A stretch of DNA of 42,921 nt from Tabrizicola sp. (GCA_012032275.1 JAAURK010000004.1:1-42921); one strand, 5' to 3'; numbered from the stretch's first letter, positions 28,755 to 39,846 are shown. Translations and numbers: made by a program. The notes: generated from the sequence alone by a model not told the origin.

Positions 28755-30289
28755 ATGTCCGGGACGATTGGCGATTGTCAGGATGAGGTGATCCGCTTCT
28801 GGGGTCTTCCCGGGCGTTTCCGGGCAATGGCCCGGTCAGTCACGTGCAGACCCATTGCGCGCATGTGTTTCTTGGCGGCGATGTCGCGCTGAAGATGAAG
28901 CGGGCCGTCCGCTATGATTACCTCGACCAGTCCACGACGAAGCGGCGCCATGAACTGCTGAACCGGGAGTTGGCGCTGAACAAGCCCTCCGCCCCGATGA
29001 TCTATCGCGACGTGATCGCGGTGACGCGGGCGCCCGATGGCGGGCTGGAGCTCGACGGCACGGGGGCGCCGGTGGAATGGGTCTTGCGGATGCACCGCTT
29101 TGCCGAAGATTGCGAGATGCCGACGGTTGCCGCCAGCGGCAGGTTGACCGATCCGGCGGCCGAGGCGTTGGGGCGGGCGATCCACCGGTTTCACGCCGAT
29201 TGCCCGCCAAGACCCGACCATGGAGACGCGCTTATCCGCGACATACTGGACGAGTTGCAGCGTGTCCTCTCGCCGTTCGAGACGGCGGTCGGCGACGGCC
29301 TGGTCAGCGCGGCCCTCGGCCATGCGCGGCGGCATCTGTCGCGGCTCTCGCCGCTTTTGCGCGAACGTGCGGCGGAAGGTCATGTCCGGCGGGCGCACGG
29401 CGATCTTCATCTGCGAAACCTGCTGTTGATCGACGGGCAGCCGGTACTGTTCGATGCCCTTGAATTCGATGAACGGCTTGCCACCTGCGACGTGCTTTAC
29501 GATCTGGCATTCCTGCTGATGGACCTCTGCCATCGCGATCTTCGCCGCCCGGCCAACACGACAATGTCTGCATATCTTCTTGCGGCCGGAGGGGCGGAGG
29601 ACGTGGGCCTTGCGGCCCTGCCATTGTTCATGTCGGTGCGCGCGGCCATTCGTGCGATGGTGCTTTTGCAGACGGATCAGGCGACGGGCGAGACCGGCGC
29701 CTCCACCTCCGAGGCACGACAATACCTGACGCAGGCTTGCAGCGATCTTGCAGACCGAACACCGGTTCTGATTGCCGTCGGCGGCATCTCCGGCACCGGC
29801 AAGACCGTGCTCTCCCGCGATCTCGCGCCGGGTATCGGGCCCTGCCCGGGAGCGGTGCATCTGCGCACGGATACGGAGCGAAAGGCGCAAGGGCGCGCGG
29901 TGGACTATGCGCCGTCGGCGCGTCATGCGGTCTATGACCGGATGCTGGCGCGCGCCAAAAGGCTTCTCGCGGCGGGCCGGAGCGTCATTCTCGACGGCAC
30001 CTTTCTGAATGCGGCGCAGCGCAGGGACGCCGAAAGCCTTTCCCTGCGCTGCGGCATCGGCTTTCACGGCCTCTGGCTGACGGCACCGGCACCCGATCTG
30101 ATCGAGCGGGTCACCGCGCGCCGGGGCGATGCGTCAGACGCCAATGCCGCCGTGGTCAGGGCCCAGACCGCCGCGCCCTCCCCCTCCATGGAGGAACCGG
30201 GCTGGCGAAGGGTCGACGCAAGCGGCACGACCGAAACGACCATGGCCAGGGCGCGCGCCGCCCTCGATGGCGTTCATGGCGCCGGATAG
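28755..30289 (+). CDS. Aminoglycoside-phosphotransferase-like domain fused to AAA/gluconate-kinase-like ATPase (frameshift near 28812-28814)
   Basis: APH-like HVFLGGDVALKMKRAVRYDYLDQSTTKRR...AHGDLHLRNLLLIDGQPVLFDALEFDE; ATPase GGISGTGKTVLSRDLA...HLRTDTERK. Missing G in GGG 28812-28814 joins MSGTIGDCQDEVIRFWGLPG to AFPGNGPVSHVQTHCAHVFL. Confidence 0.85.
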
Positions 30290-30299
30290 CGAGCGGACG

Positions 30300-30650
30300 T
30301 CACAGCGGAACGTCGTCGTATTTTCGGGCCTGCGATGTGGCGACCATTCCTGCAGTAGTCGACTTGCCGATGATTTCCAGCATCTTGCGGGCCTCTGCCG
30401 TGTACTGATCCTGCGCCGAGCGGAAGAATTCGGACTGGACCCGCTGCACCTCCTCCAGGCTGGTGCAGGCCAGGACGGCCTGTTGCGTCTTGATGTCCTG
30501 TTGCAGCCGATCCCACACGAACCGGATCGCTTCGTTGCCAAGCTCCATCCAGGCTTGCATGGCCACACTGCCGACCGCGATCATCGGGCCGGGGCCGGGC
30601 ACCATTGCGTCAACGGTCGGGCTTGCAGTCTTGGGTTTGCTTGCTGTCAT
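30300..30650 (-). CDS. Phasin family protein
   Basis: AVGSVAMQAWMELGNEAIRFVWDRLQQDIKTQQAVLACTSLEEVQRVQSEFFRSAQDQYTAEARKMLEIIGKS. Confidence 0.85.
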   Translation of the reverse strand: MTASKPKTASPTVDAMVPGPGPMIAVGSVAMQAWMELGNEAIRFVWDRLQQDIKTQQAVLACTSLEEVQRVQSEFFRSAQDQYTAEARKMLEIIGKSTTAGMVATSQARKYDDVPL

Positions 30651-30812
30651 CGTTTTTCCTTTGCTGCGATGTCACGGTCAGGATCAAGGCGACCACGTCC
30701 TGCCCTGCAGCCGCGCAGACCGGCCGGAATGACAGCCTTGCTGCGGAAAGTGATCAGGGGTCGGCCGCAAATCTGCAGGAGAGAATGATCGCGGATTTTC
30801 CCGCACGTGTCA

Positions 30813-30826
30813 TTGACCATCGTCAA
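30813..30826. promoter_or_regulatory. CRP/FNR-superfamily-type box
   Basis: TTGAC-CATC-GTCAA (TTGA-N6-TCAA), within a 6-bp perfect inverted repeat ATTGAC/GTCAAT, in the divergent phasin/ABC intergenic region. Confidence 0.55.
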
Positions 30827-30971
30827 TAGCAGCCGAAACAGCCTCCGCCATACTGCTTTGGACCACCCGGGGCTGCGAGGTTGAAAGGTTGCGCACGGCA
30901 ACGGGACTGTGATTGGCATTACAGCCCCTTTTCGGTTTGATGGATCGGGAAACAGGGAACAGGACACCAGG

Positions 30972-32198
30972 ATGACGACACGATCTTTCGGCCTTCTTGC
31001 CGCGATGCTGGCACTTGCGCCAATGGCTCACGCCGATACGGCCGACGGCGATGCGCTGTTGTCGATGTCCTGGGATCAGATCGTCGCCGAAGCACGCGGT
31101 GGGACGGTCAACTGGTTCATGTGGGGCGGGGCCGACAACATCAACCGCTATGTCAGCGAAGACATCGGCGGGAGGCTTCGATCGGAATATGGCATCACGC
31201 TCAATCGTGTCGGCATCAGCGATACGGTCGAGGCGGTGAACATCGTTCTTGGCGAGAAGGAGGCCGGTGTCACCGACAAGGGTTCGGTCGACATGATCTG
31301 GATCAACGGCGAGAACTTCTTCACCATGAAGCAGGCCGGGCTGGCATTCTGCGGCTATACCGGGCTCTTGCCCAACAACGCGTTGGTCAACTGGGAGAAT
31401 CCGGCCATCGCCAATGATTTCGGGGTTCCGGTCGACGGTTGCGAAGTGCCCTGGTCAACGGCCCAGTTCGCTTTTGCGCATGACAGCGCGGTGATGCCCG
31501 AACCGCCAAGATCCATTCCCGACCTTATCGCCTGGGTGAAGGCCAATCCCGGCCAGTTCACCTATCCCGCCCCGCCCGATTTCAACGGATCGGCCTTTGT
31601 GCGGCATGTCTTCTACCATGCGGCCGGTGGGGCGGAGAATCTTCTCGGCCCCTTTGACAAGGCCCGCTACGATGCCGCCGCGGCAAAGACCTGGGCCATC
31701 CTGAACGAGATCGAGCCGTTCCTCTGGCGCGAGGGGCAGACCTACCCGACTTCCATCACCCAGCTGAACGAGCTATACGCCAATGGCGAAGTAGGGTTGA
31801 CCTTCAACTATGGCGCGGCGGAATTCGGTGTGGCGGTGCAGAACGGCATCTTCCCGGAAACCACGCGGTCCTTCGGGCTGACAGACGGGACAATCGCGAA
31901 CACCAATTACACGATCGTCCCGTTCAATTCGCCGAACAAGGCGGCCGCGCTGGTGCTGCAGAACCTGCTCCTTTCGGGCGAGGCACAATATACCAAGGCC
32001 AGGCCCGAAATCTGGGGCGCCGATCCGGCGATCGAGATCGACCGCACCACCCCCGAAATCCAGGCGCAATTTGCCGCAATCGAAACCCACCCCGCCGCTG
32101 TGCCGGCAGCAGAGCTGGCAAAAGCCGCCCTGCCCGAACTTCAGGCCGACTGGATCGCCGCCATCGAAAAAGGCTGGATTGAAAATGTCGGCCAATAG
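30972..32198 (+). CDS. ABC transporter substrate-binding protein (YnjB-like)
   Basis: Signal peptide MTTRSFGLLAAMLALAPMAHA; WDQIVAEARGGTVNWFMWGGADNINRYVSEDIGGRL. Confidence 0.85.
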   Translation: MTTRSFGLLAAMLALAPMAHADTADGDALLSMSWDQIVAEARGGTVNWFMWGGADNINRYVSEDIGGRLRSEYGITLNRVGISDTVEAVNIVLGEKEAGVTDKGSVDMIWINGENFFTMKQAGLAFCGYTGLLPNNALVNWENPAIANDFGVPVDGCEVPWSTAQFAFAHDSAVMPEPPRSIPDLIAWVKANPGQFTYPAPPDFNGSAFVRHVFYHAAGGAENLLGPFDKARYDAAAAKTWAILNEIEPFLWREGQTYPTSITQLNELYANGEVGLTFNYGAAEFGVAVQNGIFPETTRSFGLTDGTIANTNYTIVPFNSPNKAAALVLQNLLLSGEAQYTKARPEIWGADPAIEIDRTTPEIQAQFAAIETHPAAVPAAELAKAALPELQADWIAAIEKGWIENVGQ

Positions 32199-32218
32199 GC
32201 CGATCCTCACCAGCAGAA

Positions 32219-33073
32219 ATGTCTGATCGATGGAAAATCCTGCTGCTTCTGGCCCCGGCGATGCTGATCATCGGGGTTCTTTTCTTTGGCGCGCTGGCGA
32301 CGGGGCTGGTCCGGTCATTCAACTACATGCCGGTCCTGGGTCTGACAGAGCCGAGCCTTGAGGCCTATGCCGCCGTCTTCTCTTCTCCCGCCTTCGGGCG
32401 CTCGCTGCTGTTATCGCTCCACATCGCGCTGACCTCGACGCTGCTCTCGGCGCTGATCGCGCTTTGGGCTGCCGTGCTGCTGCGGCAAAGCTTTCCCGGC
32501 CGCCGGATCGCGACCTTTCTCTTTCAGCTCAACCTCACCGTTCCCCATATTGTCGGGGCGATCGGCATTCTCTACCTTTTTTCGCAATCGGGAGCCTTCG
32601 CCCGGCTTGCCCATGCGACAAGCCTGATCGCACGGCCCGCAGAATTCCCCGCCCTCGTCTTCGATCCCTATGCCATCGGCATCATCCTGCAATATGTCTG
32701 GAAGGAGGTGCCGTTCATCGGTCTGATCCTTCTGGCCAACATGCAGGCCATCGGCGATGATTACGAAAGCGCGGCGCGGTCGATGGGGGCAAGCCGGTGG
32801 CAGGCCTTTCGCCATGTGCTGCTGCCGATGCTGATGCCTGGTCTTCTGTCGGCCTCGATCCTCGTCTTCGCCTTCGCCTTTGGCGCCTACGAGATCCCGG
32901 CCATTCTGGGGGCAAGCTTTCCCCAGGCGCTTCCCGTTCTGGCCTACAAGAGCTTCACCGACGTCGATCTTGCCGCGCGACCCGAGGCGATGGCCATGGC
33001 CATGGTCATCGCGGGCATCAGCGCAGTGATGATCCTCGCCTATCTGCGCCTGACCCGACGGGGAGCGCGGTGA
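32219..33073 (+). CDS. ABC transporter permease
   Basis: Multiple TM segments; EAA-like loop YESAARSMGASRWQAFRHVLLPMLMPGL. Confidence 0.92.
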   Translation: MSDRWKILLLLAPAMLIIGVLFFGALATGLVRSFNYMPVLGLTEPSLEAYAAVFSSPAFGRSLLLSLHIALTSTLLSALIALWAAVLLRQSFPGRRIATFLFQLNLTVPHIVGAIGILYLFSQSGAFARLAHATSLIARPAEFPALVFDPYAIGIILQYVWKEVPFIGLILLANMQAIGDDYESAARSMGASRWQAFRHVLLPMLMPGLLSASILVFAFAFGAYEIPAILGASFPQALPVLAYKSFTDVDLAARPEAMAMAMVIAGISAVMILAYLRLTRRGAR

Positions 33074-33873
33074 TGCGCAGCCTTCGTCTGCTCAGCGGCG
33101 CGGTGCTGATCACCTGGCTGGTGCTGCCGCTGATTCCGCTTGCCATCTGGTCCTTCGCCCGCGGCTGGCGCTTTCCCGATCTTCTGCCCCGCGACTGGAC
33201 CCTTGCCGCCTGGTCCTATGCCCTTTCCGGCACATCGGGCGTGCTTGCAAGCCTTGGTCTGACGCTTGGCATTGCCGCCGCGGCAACCGCCGCCTCGATC
33301 GTGATCGGCGTACCGGCGGGGCGTGCGCTTGGTCTCTACCGGTTCCGGGGCAAGACGCTGGTCCAGCTGATGATCCTCGCCCCCGCCATCGTGCCGGGCA
33401 TCGCGAGCGTGCTGGGCCTTCACGGCCTCTTCCTTGCCCTTGGCCTCACCAACACCGTCACCGGCGTCATCCTCGTCCATCTGATCCCGACCCTGCCCTA
33501 CATGATCCTCGTGATGGCCGGCGTCTTCGCCAATTTCGACACCAGGATCGAGGATCAGGCCCGCAGCCTTGGCGCTTCGCCCGTGCAGGTCTTCCGTTAC
33601 GTCACCCTCCCCGCGATCCTTCCCGGCATCATCGTCGGCGGGCTGTTCGCCTTCCTGATCTCGTGGTCGCAGTACATCCTGACGCTCGTCATCGGCGGGG
33701 GAAGGGTCACCACGCTGCCCTTGCTCCTTTTCACCTTCGCGACGTCCGGCCGCAATGACGTGACCGGGGCCATCGGCATGATCTACATCCTGCCCGGCAT
33801 CCTCATCCTCGCGCTGACCGCGCGCCGCATCACCGGACGCTCGGGTGCCATTGCCGGGGTCGGGCGGGCATGA
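33073..33873 (+). CDS. ABC transporter permease
   Basis: ATG 33073 overlapping upstream TGA; EAA-like loop IEDQARSLGASPVQVFRYVTLPAILPGII. The 5' extension to 32797 in the ORF track is spurious. Confidence 0.92.
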   Translation: MRSLRLLSGAVLITWLVLPLIPLAIWSFARGWRFPDLLPRDWTLAAWSYALSGTSGVLASLGLTLGIAAAATAASIVIGVPAGRALGLYRFRGKTLVQLMILAPAIVPGIASVLGLHGLFLALGLTNTVTGVILVHLIPTLPYMILVMAGVFANFDTRIEDQARSLGASPVQVFRYVTLPAILPGIIVGGLFAFLISWSQYILTLVIGGGRVTTLPLLLFTFATSGRNDVTGAIGMIYILPGILILALTARRITGRSGAIAGVGRA

Positions 33874-34916
33874 CCGAAGTCTCCCTGACCAAGCTGACGA
33901 AGACCTATCCCGGCGCGCCCCGCCCCGCCGTGGACCGGCTGACCCTGCCCCTGACCTGCGGCAAGCTGACAGCCCTTCTTGGCCCCTCGGGCTGCGGCAA
34001 GACCACCGTCATGCGGATGATCGCGGGCCTCCTCCAGCCCAGTTCCGGCGACATCTCGTTTGACGGCCGCTCCATCCTCGGTGAGCGGCCCGAAGATCGC
34101 CGGGCGGTGATGGTGTTCCAGAACCATATGCTCTTTCCCTTCATGACCGTTGCAGAAAACATCGGCTTCGGGCTCAAGATGCGGCATCTTCCGGCAGCCG
34201 AGATCGCCACACGCGTGGACGAGATGCTGGAACGCGTGCGCCTTCCCGGCATGGGCGCGCGCCGGCCCGCCGCGCTTTCGGGCGGCCAGCAGCAGCGCGT
34301 GGCCCTCGCCCGCGCCCTGATCCTGCAGCCCAAGGTGCTTCTGCTGGACGAGCCTTTGTCCAACCTCGACGCCCATCTGCGGCTTGAAATGCGCGATCTG
34401 ATCCGGGGGTTGCAGCAGGACATGGCGATCACCACGCTTCTGGTGACCCATGATCAGGAAGAGGCTGTGGTGCTGGCCGATCACGTGGCCCTCATGCTGA
34501 ATGGCCAGTTGCGCCAGACGGGCGCGGCGCAAAGCTTCTACCGCCGCCCTGCCGATGCCGAGGTGGCGCATTTCTTCGGCGGCCGGAACTTCATCGCCGG
34601 ACAGTCCCGGGGAGGCGTGTTCACCTCTGCACTCGGGGCCTTGCGCCTGCCGGACGGCGCGCCGGAAGGGCCCGGGCTTCTGACCTTCCGCCCCGAGGCG
34701 GTCGAGATCGGCGCCGAACCGGAAAACTCCCTGACCGCAACGCTGACCGATTGCCAGTTTCTCGGCAGCGAAATCCGGCTGCTGCTGCAGTCGGGGGGCC
34801 TCGCGCTCGAGGCGCTGACCCGGCCGCGCGACGCCGAAGGCCTCGCCCCCGGCAAGGAGATCGCGATCACTCTCCCGCGAGAGACACTCTGGGTGATCCC
34901 GAAGACACCGGGCTGA
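33870..34916 (+). CDS. ABC transporter ATP-binding protein
   Basis: Walker A GPSGCGKTT, signature LSGGQQQRVALARAL, Walker B VLLLDEPLSNLD, TOBE-like C-terminus. Confidence 0.95.
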   Translation: MTEVSLTKLTKTYPGAPRPAVDRLTLPLTCGKLTALLGPSGCGKTTVMRMIAGLLQPSSGDISFDGRSILGERPEDRRAVMVFQNHMLFPFMTVAENIGFGLKMRHLPAAEIATRVDEMLERVRLPGMGARRPAALSGGQQQRVALARALILQPKVLLLDEPLSNLDAHLRLEMRDLIRGLQQDMAITTLLVTHDQEEAVVLADHVALMLNGQLRQTGAAQSFYRRPADAEVAHFFGGRNFIAGQSRGGVFTSALGALRLPDGAPEGPGLLTFRPEAVEIGAEPENSLTATLTDCQFLGSEIRLLLQSGGLALEALTRPRDAEGLAPGKEIAITLPRETLWVIPKTPG

Positions 34917-34967
34917 CGCGCGGACAGCCCGCAGCCGAAGCGGGCCGGGCGCAGGCCGCGCGCCGGT

Positions 34968-36956
34968 TCAGTTCCCGCCGAGAATGCCTTCCAGAAGCTT
35001 CCGCGTCTCTTTGTCAAGCACCTCGTCCGCGCGCCGTTTCGCGGCATCCTCGACCGTTTCCCCCTCCACGACGCCCAGCTCTTTTTCCAGTTTCGCCTTG
35101 GCCTTGGCCTCCGCCTCTTTCGCCGCCGCCTTTGCCCGGGTTTCGGCAGCCTTGGCTTCGGCCTCCATCTTTTCGCGGGCGATGCTCTCCAGATCCAGCC
35201 GGAACTTCGGATTTGCCCAGGTTCCGCTGATCAGAAGCGGCACCATGACGCCGCCGGTCCCGTCCGCATCCGCCAGCGCCGTGGGCTTCAGCCGGTAGTC
35301 CAGGGTTTGCCCGCCGATCCCGATCTTGCCCGCCCCCGTGGCGGTCACATAGGGCGCGACCAACTTCAGGTCGCTGTTCGACAAGACGCCCTGCGTGATC
35401 GAGTAACTTCCTGAAACACCGTCGAAAATCGTCTTCTGCCCCTCGCCGACATAGCCGGCATCCAGCGTCCGCAGCATCCCGCCGATATCAAGGCCGCGCA
35501 ATTCGCCCTTGCCAAGCGACAGCCGCCCCTCGCCCTTCAGGCTTTTCATGATCTCATCCACGGAATTGCCCACGCCGAGGAATTTCACATCAAGGTCACC
35601 CCGACCGATCAGCCGGTCATAGTCCATCACATCCTTCAGCAGCGGCTCCATGGCGAGGCCCGCGAAGCTCAGATCCCCGCCAACCGACAGCCCGCCACGC
35701 CCGTTGACCACGAACTCCCCGGTGATCTTGCCGCCATAAGCCGCCATCTCGCGGATATCGAACACCGCCCGCGCCCGGTCCACCGTCACCGCCAGCCGCG
35801 TGGCCCCAAGCTTCGCTGTGCCAAGATCGATCGAATTTGCCACCAGCGCCACCGCGAGGTCGATGGCCCCGACCCCGACACATCGATCCGCTCTGCAGGC
35901 CAGCCCCCGGCCTTGGCGCCGCTGCCCCCCGCACCGCCGCCGCCCGTCCCCTCCGATGTGGCAAAGCGCAGATCGCCTGCCCGCAATTGCGCCGAAAGCT
36001 TTGGGCGCGCCTCGCCCGGCACCAGATCCATGTCGCCGGTGACGGTATTGCCGTCGGCCACCACCGTCGCCCCGCGCAGATAGACCGCGCCATCCTCCGC
36101 AAGTGTCAACTGCCCTTTGGCGGTCAGCACCCCGGCCCCGAACCCCTGCGGCAGCGCAGGCGCAGCGATCCCCGCCAAGGCGCAAGCGCGCCCATGTCGG
36201 AAAGATCGGCAATCAGCGCCCCCTCTGCAACCATCGGCTGCATCCCCATCCGGCCCTCGAAGGCAGCGGTTGCGCCGCCAGCGGTCAAGGTCGCCTTGAA
36301 CGGCACCACCCGGCCCTCGGTGAAAGCCGAATAGACCCCCGCCTCGGCCATCAGCTCGACCGCTTGCCCGCCGGTGACCGCCTCGCCGCGAAAACTGACC
36401 GGCCCGGTGAAATCCGGGATCGCGACAGTCGCCTCGATCGCGTCAAAGGCCAGCCGCGTGCCTGCCTGGTGGTCGATGAACTGGAAGGTTCCTTCGCGGA
36501 TCACCCCGCTGTCCAGACTGTAGGCCGCCCCACGCCCGGTGTCTCCGCCGTCACCGTGCCACCCCCGCCGCCACCGCCAAAGACCCAGTTTTCCTCGCCG
36601 GTCTTGCTCCGCTCCAGAATGATTTCCGGCCGGACCGCCTCGATCCCGGTGATCCGGATATCGCCGCCAATCAGCGCCGCCATGTCGATGTCGATGGCCA
36701 GCGCCTCGGCCTTCAGCATCGGCCCCTCGGTCGACCAGGCGGCATTGGCAATGCTCACCGGCCCGGTCCTGACACCAAGGCTCGGCCACAGGGTCGGCCG
36801 GACATCGCCGCTCAACGACAGTTTCCGTCCCGTCAGTTCCTCGAACTTGGCCGAAGCCGCCGCCGCGATCCGCTCCGCCGGGATCAGCGCCAGCCCGCCC
36901 ACGACCAGCAGGGCCAGCACCGCAAGGGTGGCTCCGATCCGGATGATCCAGCGCAT
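34968..36956 (-). CDS. AsmA family protein (three frameshifts in this sequence)
   Basis: MRWIIRIGATLAVLALLVVGGLALIPAERIAAAASAKFEELTGRKLSLSGDVRPTLWPSLGVRTGPVSIANA...; ORFs 36501..36956, 36124..36789, 35786..36178 and 34968..36212 join by one missing base each near 36528, 36179 and 35873. Confidence 0.87.
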
Positions 36957-37278
36957 CCTTTCCTCCGGGAAATCATGGCGATGAGTTCCGAGACTAAGCC
37001 CCTCGCCCCGCAGACGGCAAGGCCCGGTTTTCCCGATGGCGCATCAATTCGCCGCGAACGGCGGCCCGGGGCATCCACACCGCCATCCCTTTCATCTTGG
37101 TCAAAATATCCCCGCCGGAGGCTCCCACTCCGCCGCCGGGGCATGCAGATCGCGCGGCGACCGGCAGCCACACATGGATCTGCCCCGCGATAGTTTCATG
37201 AACTCAACGGCATAATCCTCTCTTCCGTGGCACGCCCGCCCCCTTTCCACGCCGTCGACGACCGGCTATATCCCGCGC

Positions 37279-38657
37279 ATGTCCGCAAACCCGCCGCTCC
37301 TCCGCCCCGACCTCGCGCGCTCGCTGATCCCCGATACGCGGCGGGAGGGTCAGCCCTCCATCGGCATGGTCTCCCTCGGTTGCCCGAAAGCGCTCGTCGA
37401 CAGCGAGCGTATCCTGACCCGCCTCCGCGCCGAGGGCTACGCAATCTCCTCCGATTACACCGGCGCCGATGCGGTCATCGTCAACACCTGCGGCTTTCTC
37501 GACAGTGCGAAGGCCGAGAGCCTTGAGGCGATTGGCGAGGCGCTGCGGGAAAACGGCCGGGTCATCGTGACTGGCTGTCTTGGCGCGGAACCGGACTATA
37601 TCACCGGCGCACATCCAAGGGTTCTCGCCGTCACCGGCCCGCATCAGTACGAAGCCGTCCTCGACGCCGTCCACCGCGCCGTGCCACCAGCGCCCGATCC
37701 GTTCATCGACCTTCTGCCCGCGACCGGCGTCACCCTGACCCCGCGCCATTACAGCTATCTGAAGATTTCCGAAGGCTGCAACCACGCCTGCAAGTTCTGC
37801 ATCATCCCCGACATGCGCGGACGCCTGGTCAGCCGCCCCGCCCATGCCGTGCTGCGCGAGGCGGAAAAGCTGGTCGAGGCCGGGGTGAAGGAGCTTCTGG
37901 TGATCTCTCAGGACACCTCCGCCTATGGGGTCGACCGCAAGCATGACCTCTCGCCCTGGAAAGGTGGCGAGGTGCGGACGCATATTACCGACCTTGCGGC
38001 CGAAATGGGCACGCTTGGCGCCTGGGTGCGGCTCCACTACGTCTACCCCTACCCCCATGTGCGCAATCTCGTCCCCCTGATGGCAGAGGGTCTGATCCTT
38101 CCCTATCTCGACATCCCCTTCCAGCACGCCCACCCCGACACGCTCCGCCGCATGGCACGGCCGCCGCGGCGGCAAAGACCCTCGACGAAATCGCCGCCTG
38201 GCGGCGCGACTGCCCGGAGATCACGCTTCGCTCCACCTTCATCGTCGGCTACCCCGGCGAGACCGAGGCCGAGTTCCAGACGCTTCTCGACTGGATGGAT
38301 GAGGCACAACTGGATCGCGTCGGGTGCTTTCAGTATGAAAACGTGGCCGGAGCACGTTCGAACGCCCTGCCCGATCAGGTGGCCGCCGAGGTGAAGCAGG
38401 ACCGTTGGGATCGCTTCATGTCAAAGGCGCAGGCAATCTCCGCGGCTAAACTGGCCGAAAAGGTTGGAAAAGTGCAAGAGGCGATCGTTGATGAGGTGGA
38501 TGCCGAAGGCGCCACCTGCCGCACGAGATCGGACGCACCGGAAATCGATGGCAATCTTTTCATCGACGCGGGCTTCGAGGCACTCAAGCCGGGCGATATC
38601 GTCAAGGTTCTGGTCGACGAAGCGGGGGAGTATGATCTTTGGGGTCGGCTCGTCTGA
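37279..38657 (+). CDS. rimO: Ribosomal protein S12 methylthiotransferase (frameshift near 38161)
   Basis: [54 protein letters not shown]...; radical [29 protein letters not shown]-terminal part ([30 protein letters not shown]...) in the next frame. Confidence 0.95.
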
Positions 38658-38789
38658 GGGAGCGGCCCGTCCGGCACCGTTTCCGCCCCCCGGGGCCCCG
38701 CGCCGCGAACTCTCCATCCCTATTTCGTGAAGATGCCAAGGGCCTCCGTGCGCGCCCAAGCAAATCGGGGGTCTGCGGGGCGGCCGGGA

Positions 38790-39041
38790 TCAGGGGCCGA
38801 GCGCTTCGATGCCCGCCTTGTTCGGACAGAACCCCGGCATCGCCCGCGCCGGACCCGATTGGGCAAGCCAGCTTTCGCAGTCCGCCCCCTTGCCGCAACT
38901 GCCACAGCGTTCGACGAGGTCGGACAGTTCGCTCCGCGTAAGCCAGCCTTCGACCACCGCCTGCGGCAGATTGACGCCGCTGACCCGCGCCATGCCGCGC
39001 GTCAGCCACCAGGCCCGCGGAGCCTCGGCATATCCGATCAT
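38790..39041 (-). CDS. DUF6455-like small Cys-containing protein
   Basis: MIGYAEAPRAWWLTRGMARVSGVNLPQAVVEGWLTRSELSDLVERCGSCGKGADCESWLAQSGPARAMPGFCPNKAGIEALGP. Confidence 0.75.
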   Translation of the reverse strand: MIGYAEAPRAWWLTRGMARVSGVNLPQAVVEGWLTRSELSDLVERCGSCGKGADCESWLAQSGPARAMPGFCPNKAGIEALGP

Positions 39042-39126
39042 GATCAGCCTCCTCAGTTTCGGCATCCTGATCCGGCAATGGTGCCGGGGCGCCGCGCCTC
39101 CGGCCTTGATGCAGATCAATCGGCGG

Positions 39127-39846
39127 TCACGAGCCGGTGAGTCGACGCACCGTCGCCGCAACGAGGGCCTTGCGGTCGCGGTTCGGCGGATGGGTGCCGA
39201 GAAACTTGTCGCCCGGATCGGGCAGCCGGTCGAAAAACCCCGTTCCCCGGATCGGATCATACCCGGCCATCAGCGTGATCTCGGTGCCAAGCGCGTCGGC
39301 CTCAAGCTCGAACTCCTTGGAATAGCTCAGGGCTGCTGCTTCGGCGCCGATGGCCTGGGCCTCGCGGATCTCCTCCGGCGACAGGCCGCTTGCCTGGGCC
39401 AGCACTCCGGCCAGAAGCGCGCCGGACAGCGCCTGCTCGCGCCGCTTCGGGATATGGCCCGCGATGTGATGCGCGGCTTCGTGACCAAGCACGAAGGCCA
39501 GCTCGTCAGGGTTGCGGGCATCCGCAATCAGGGCCAGCGAAAAGCCGACGATCGGCCGCCCGCTTCTGTCCAGCGTCTGAAAGGCGTTCGGCGGCTGACC
39601 CGGACGGTCATCGACCACGATCCGGAAATCGCAGTTCTCGGCGATCCCGCGTTCGCGGCAAAGGCGTTCTGCAACCGGCTCCACCCGCGCGACGACCTGG
39701 AGGAAGGTGATTGCAGCGGCGCGCGGACCCTGCCGGCCATCGGCACCGGAGGGAGCGGTTGCCGGCGGCGGTAGCGGCGGGGGCGGTGGCGCAGTCGTCA
39801 CGCATCCGGAAAGGACAAGTGCCAGGGCGACAAGGAAATTGCGCAT
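39127..39846 (-). CDS. M48-family metalloprotease lipoprotein
   Basis: MRNFLVALALVLSGCVTT lipobox; DELAFVLGHEAAHHIAGHIPKRREQ (HExxH); EFELEADALG. Confidence 0.88.
   Translation of the reverse strand: MRNFLVALALVLSGCVTTAPPPPPLPPPATAPSGADGRQGPRAAAITFLQVVARVEPVAERLCRERGIAENCDFRIVVDDRPGQPPNAFQTLDRSGRPIVGFSLALIADARNPDELAFVLGHEAAHHIAGHIPKRREQALSGALLAGVLAQASGLSPEEIREAQAIGAEAAALSYSKEFELEADALGTEITLMAGYDPIRGTGFFDRLPDPGDKFLGTHPPNRDRKALVAATVRRLTGS

Noticed and set aside
28418-28756. Small ORFs in the 28.4-28.75 kb gap
   Set aside because: Basic, Pro/Arg-rich translations on both strands with no RBS; region better explained as noncoding.
28778-30067. 429-aa minus-strand ORF
   Set aside because: Shadow of the APH/ATPase gene.
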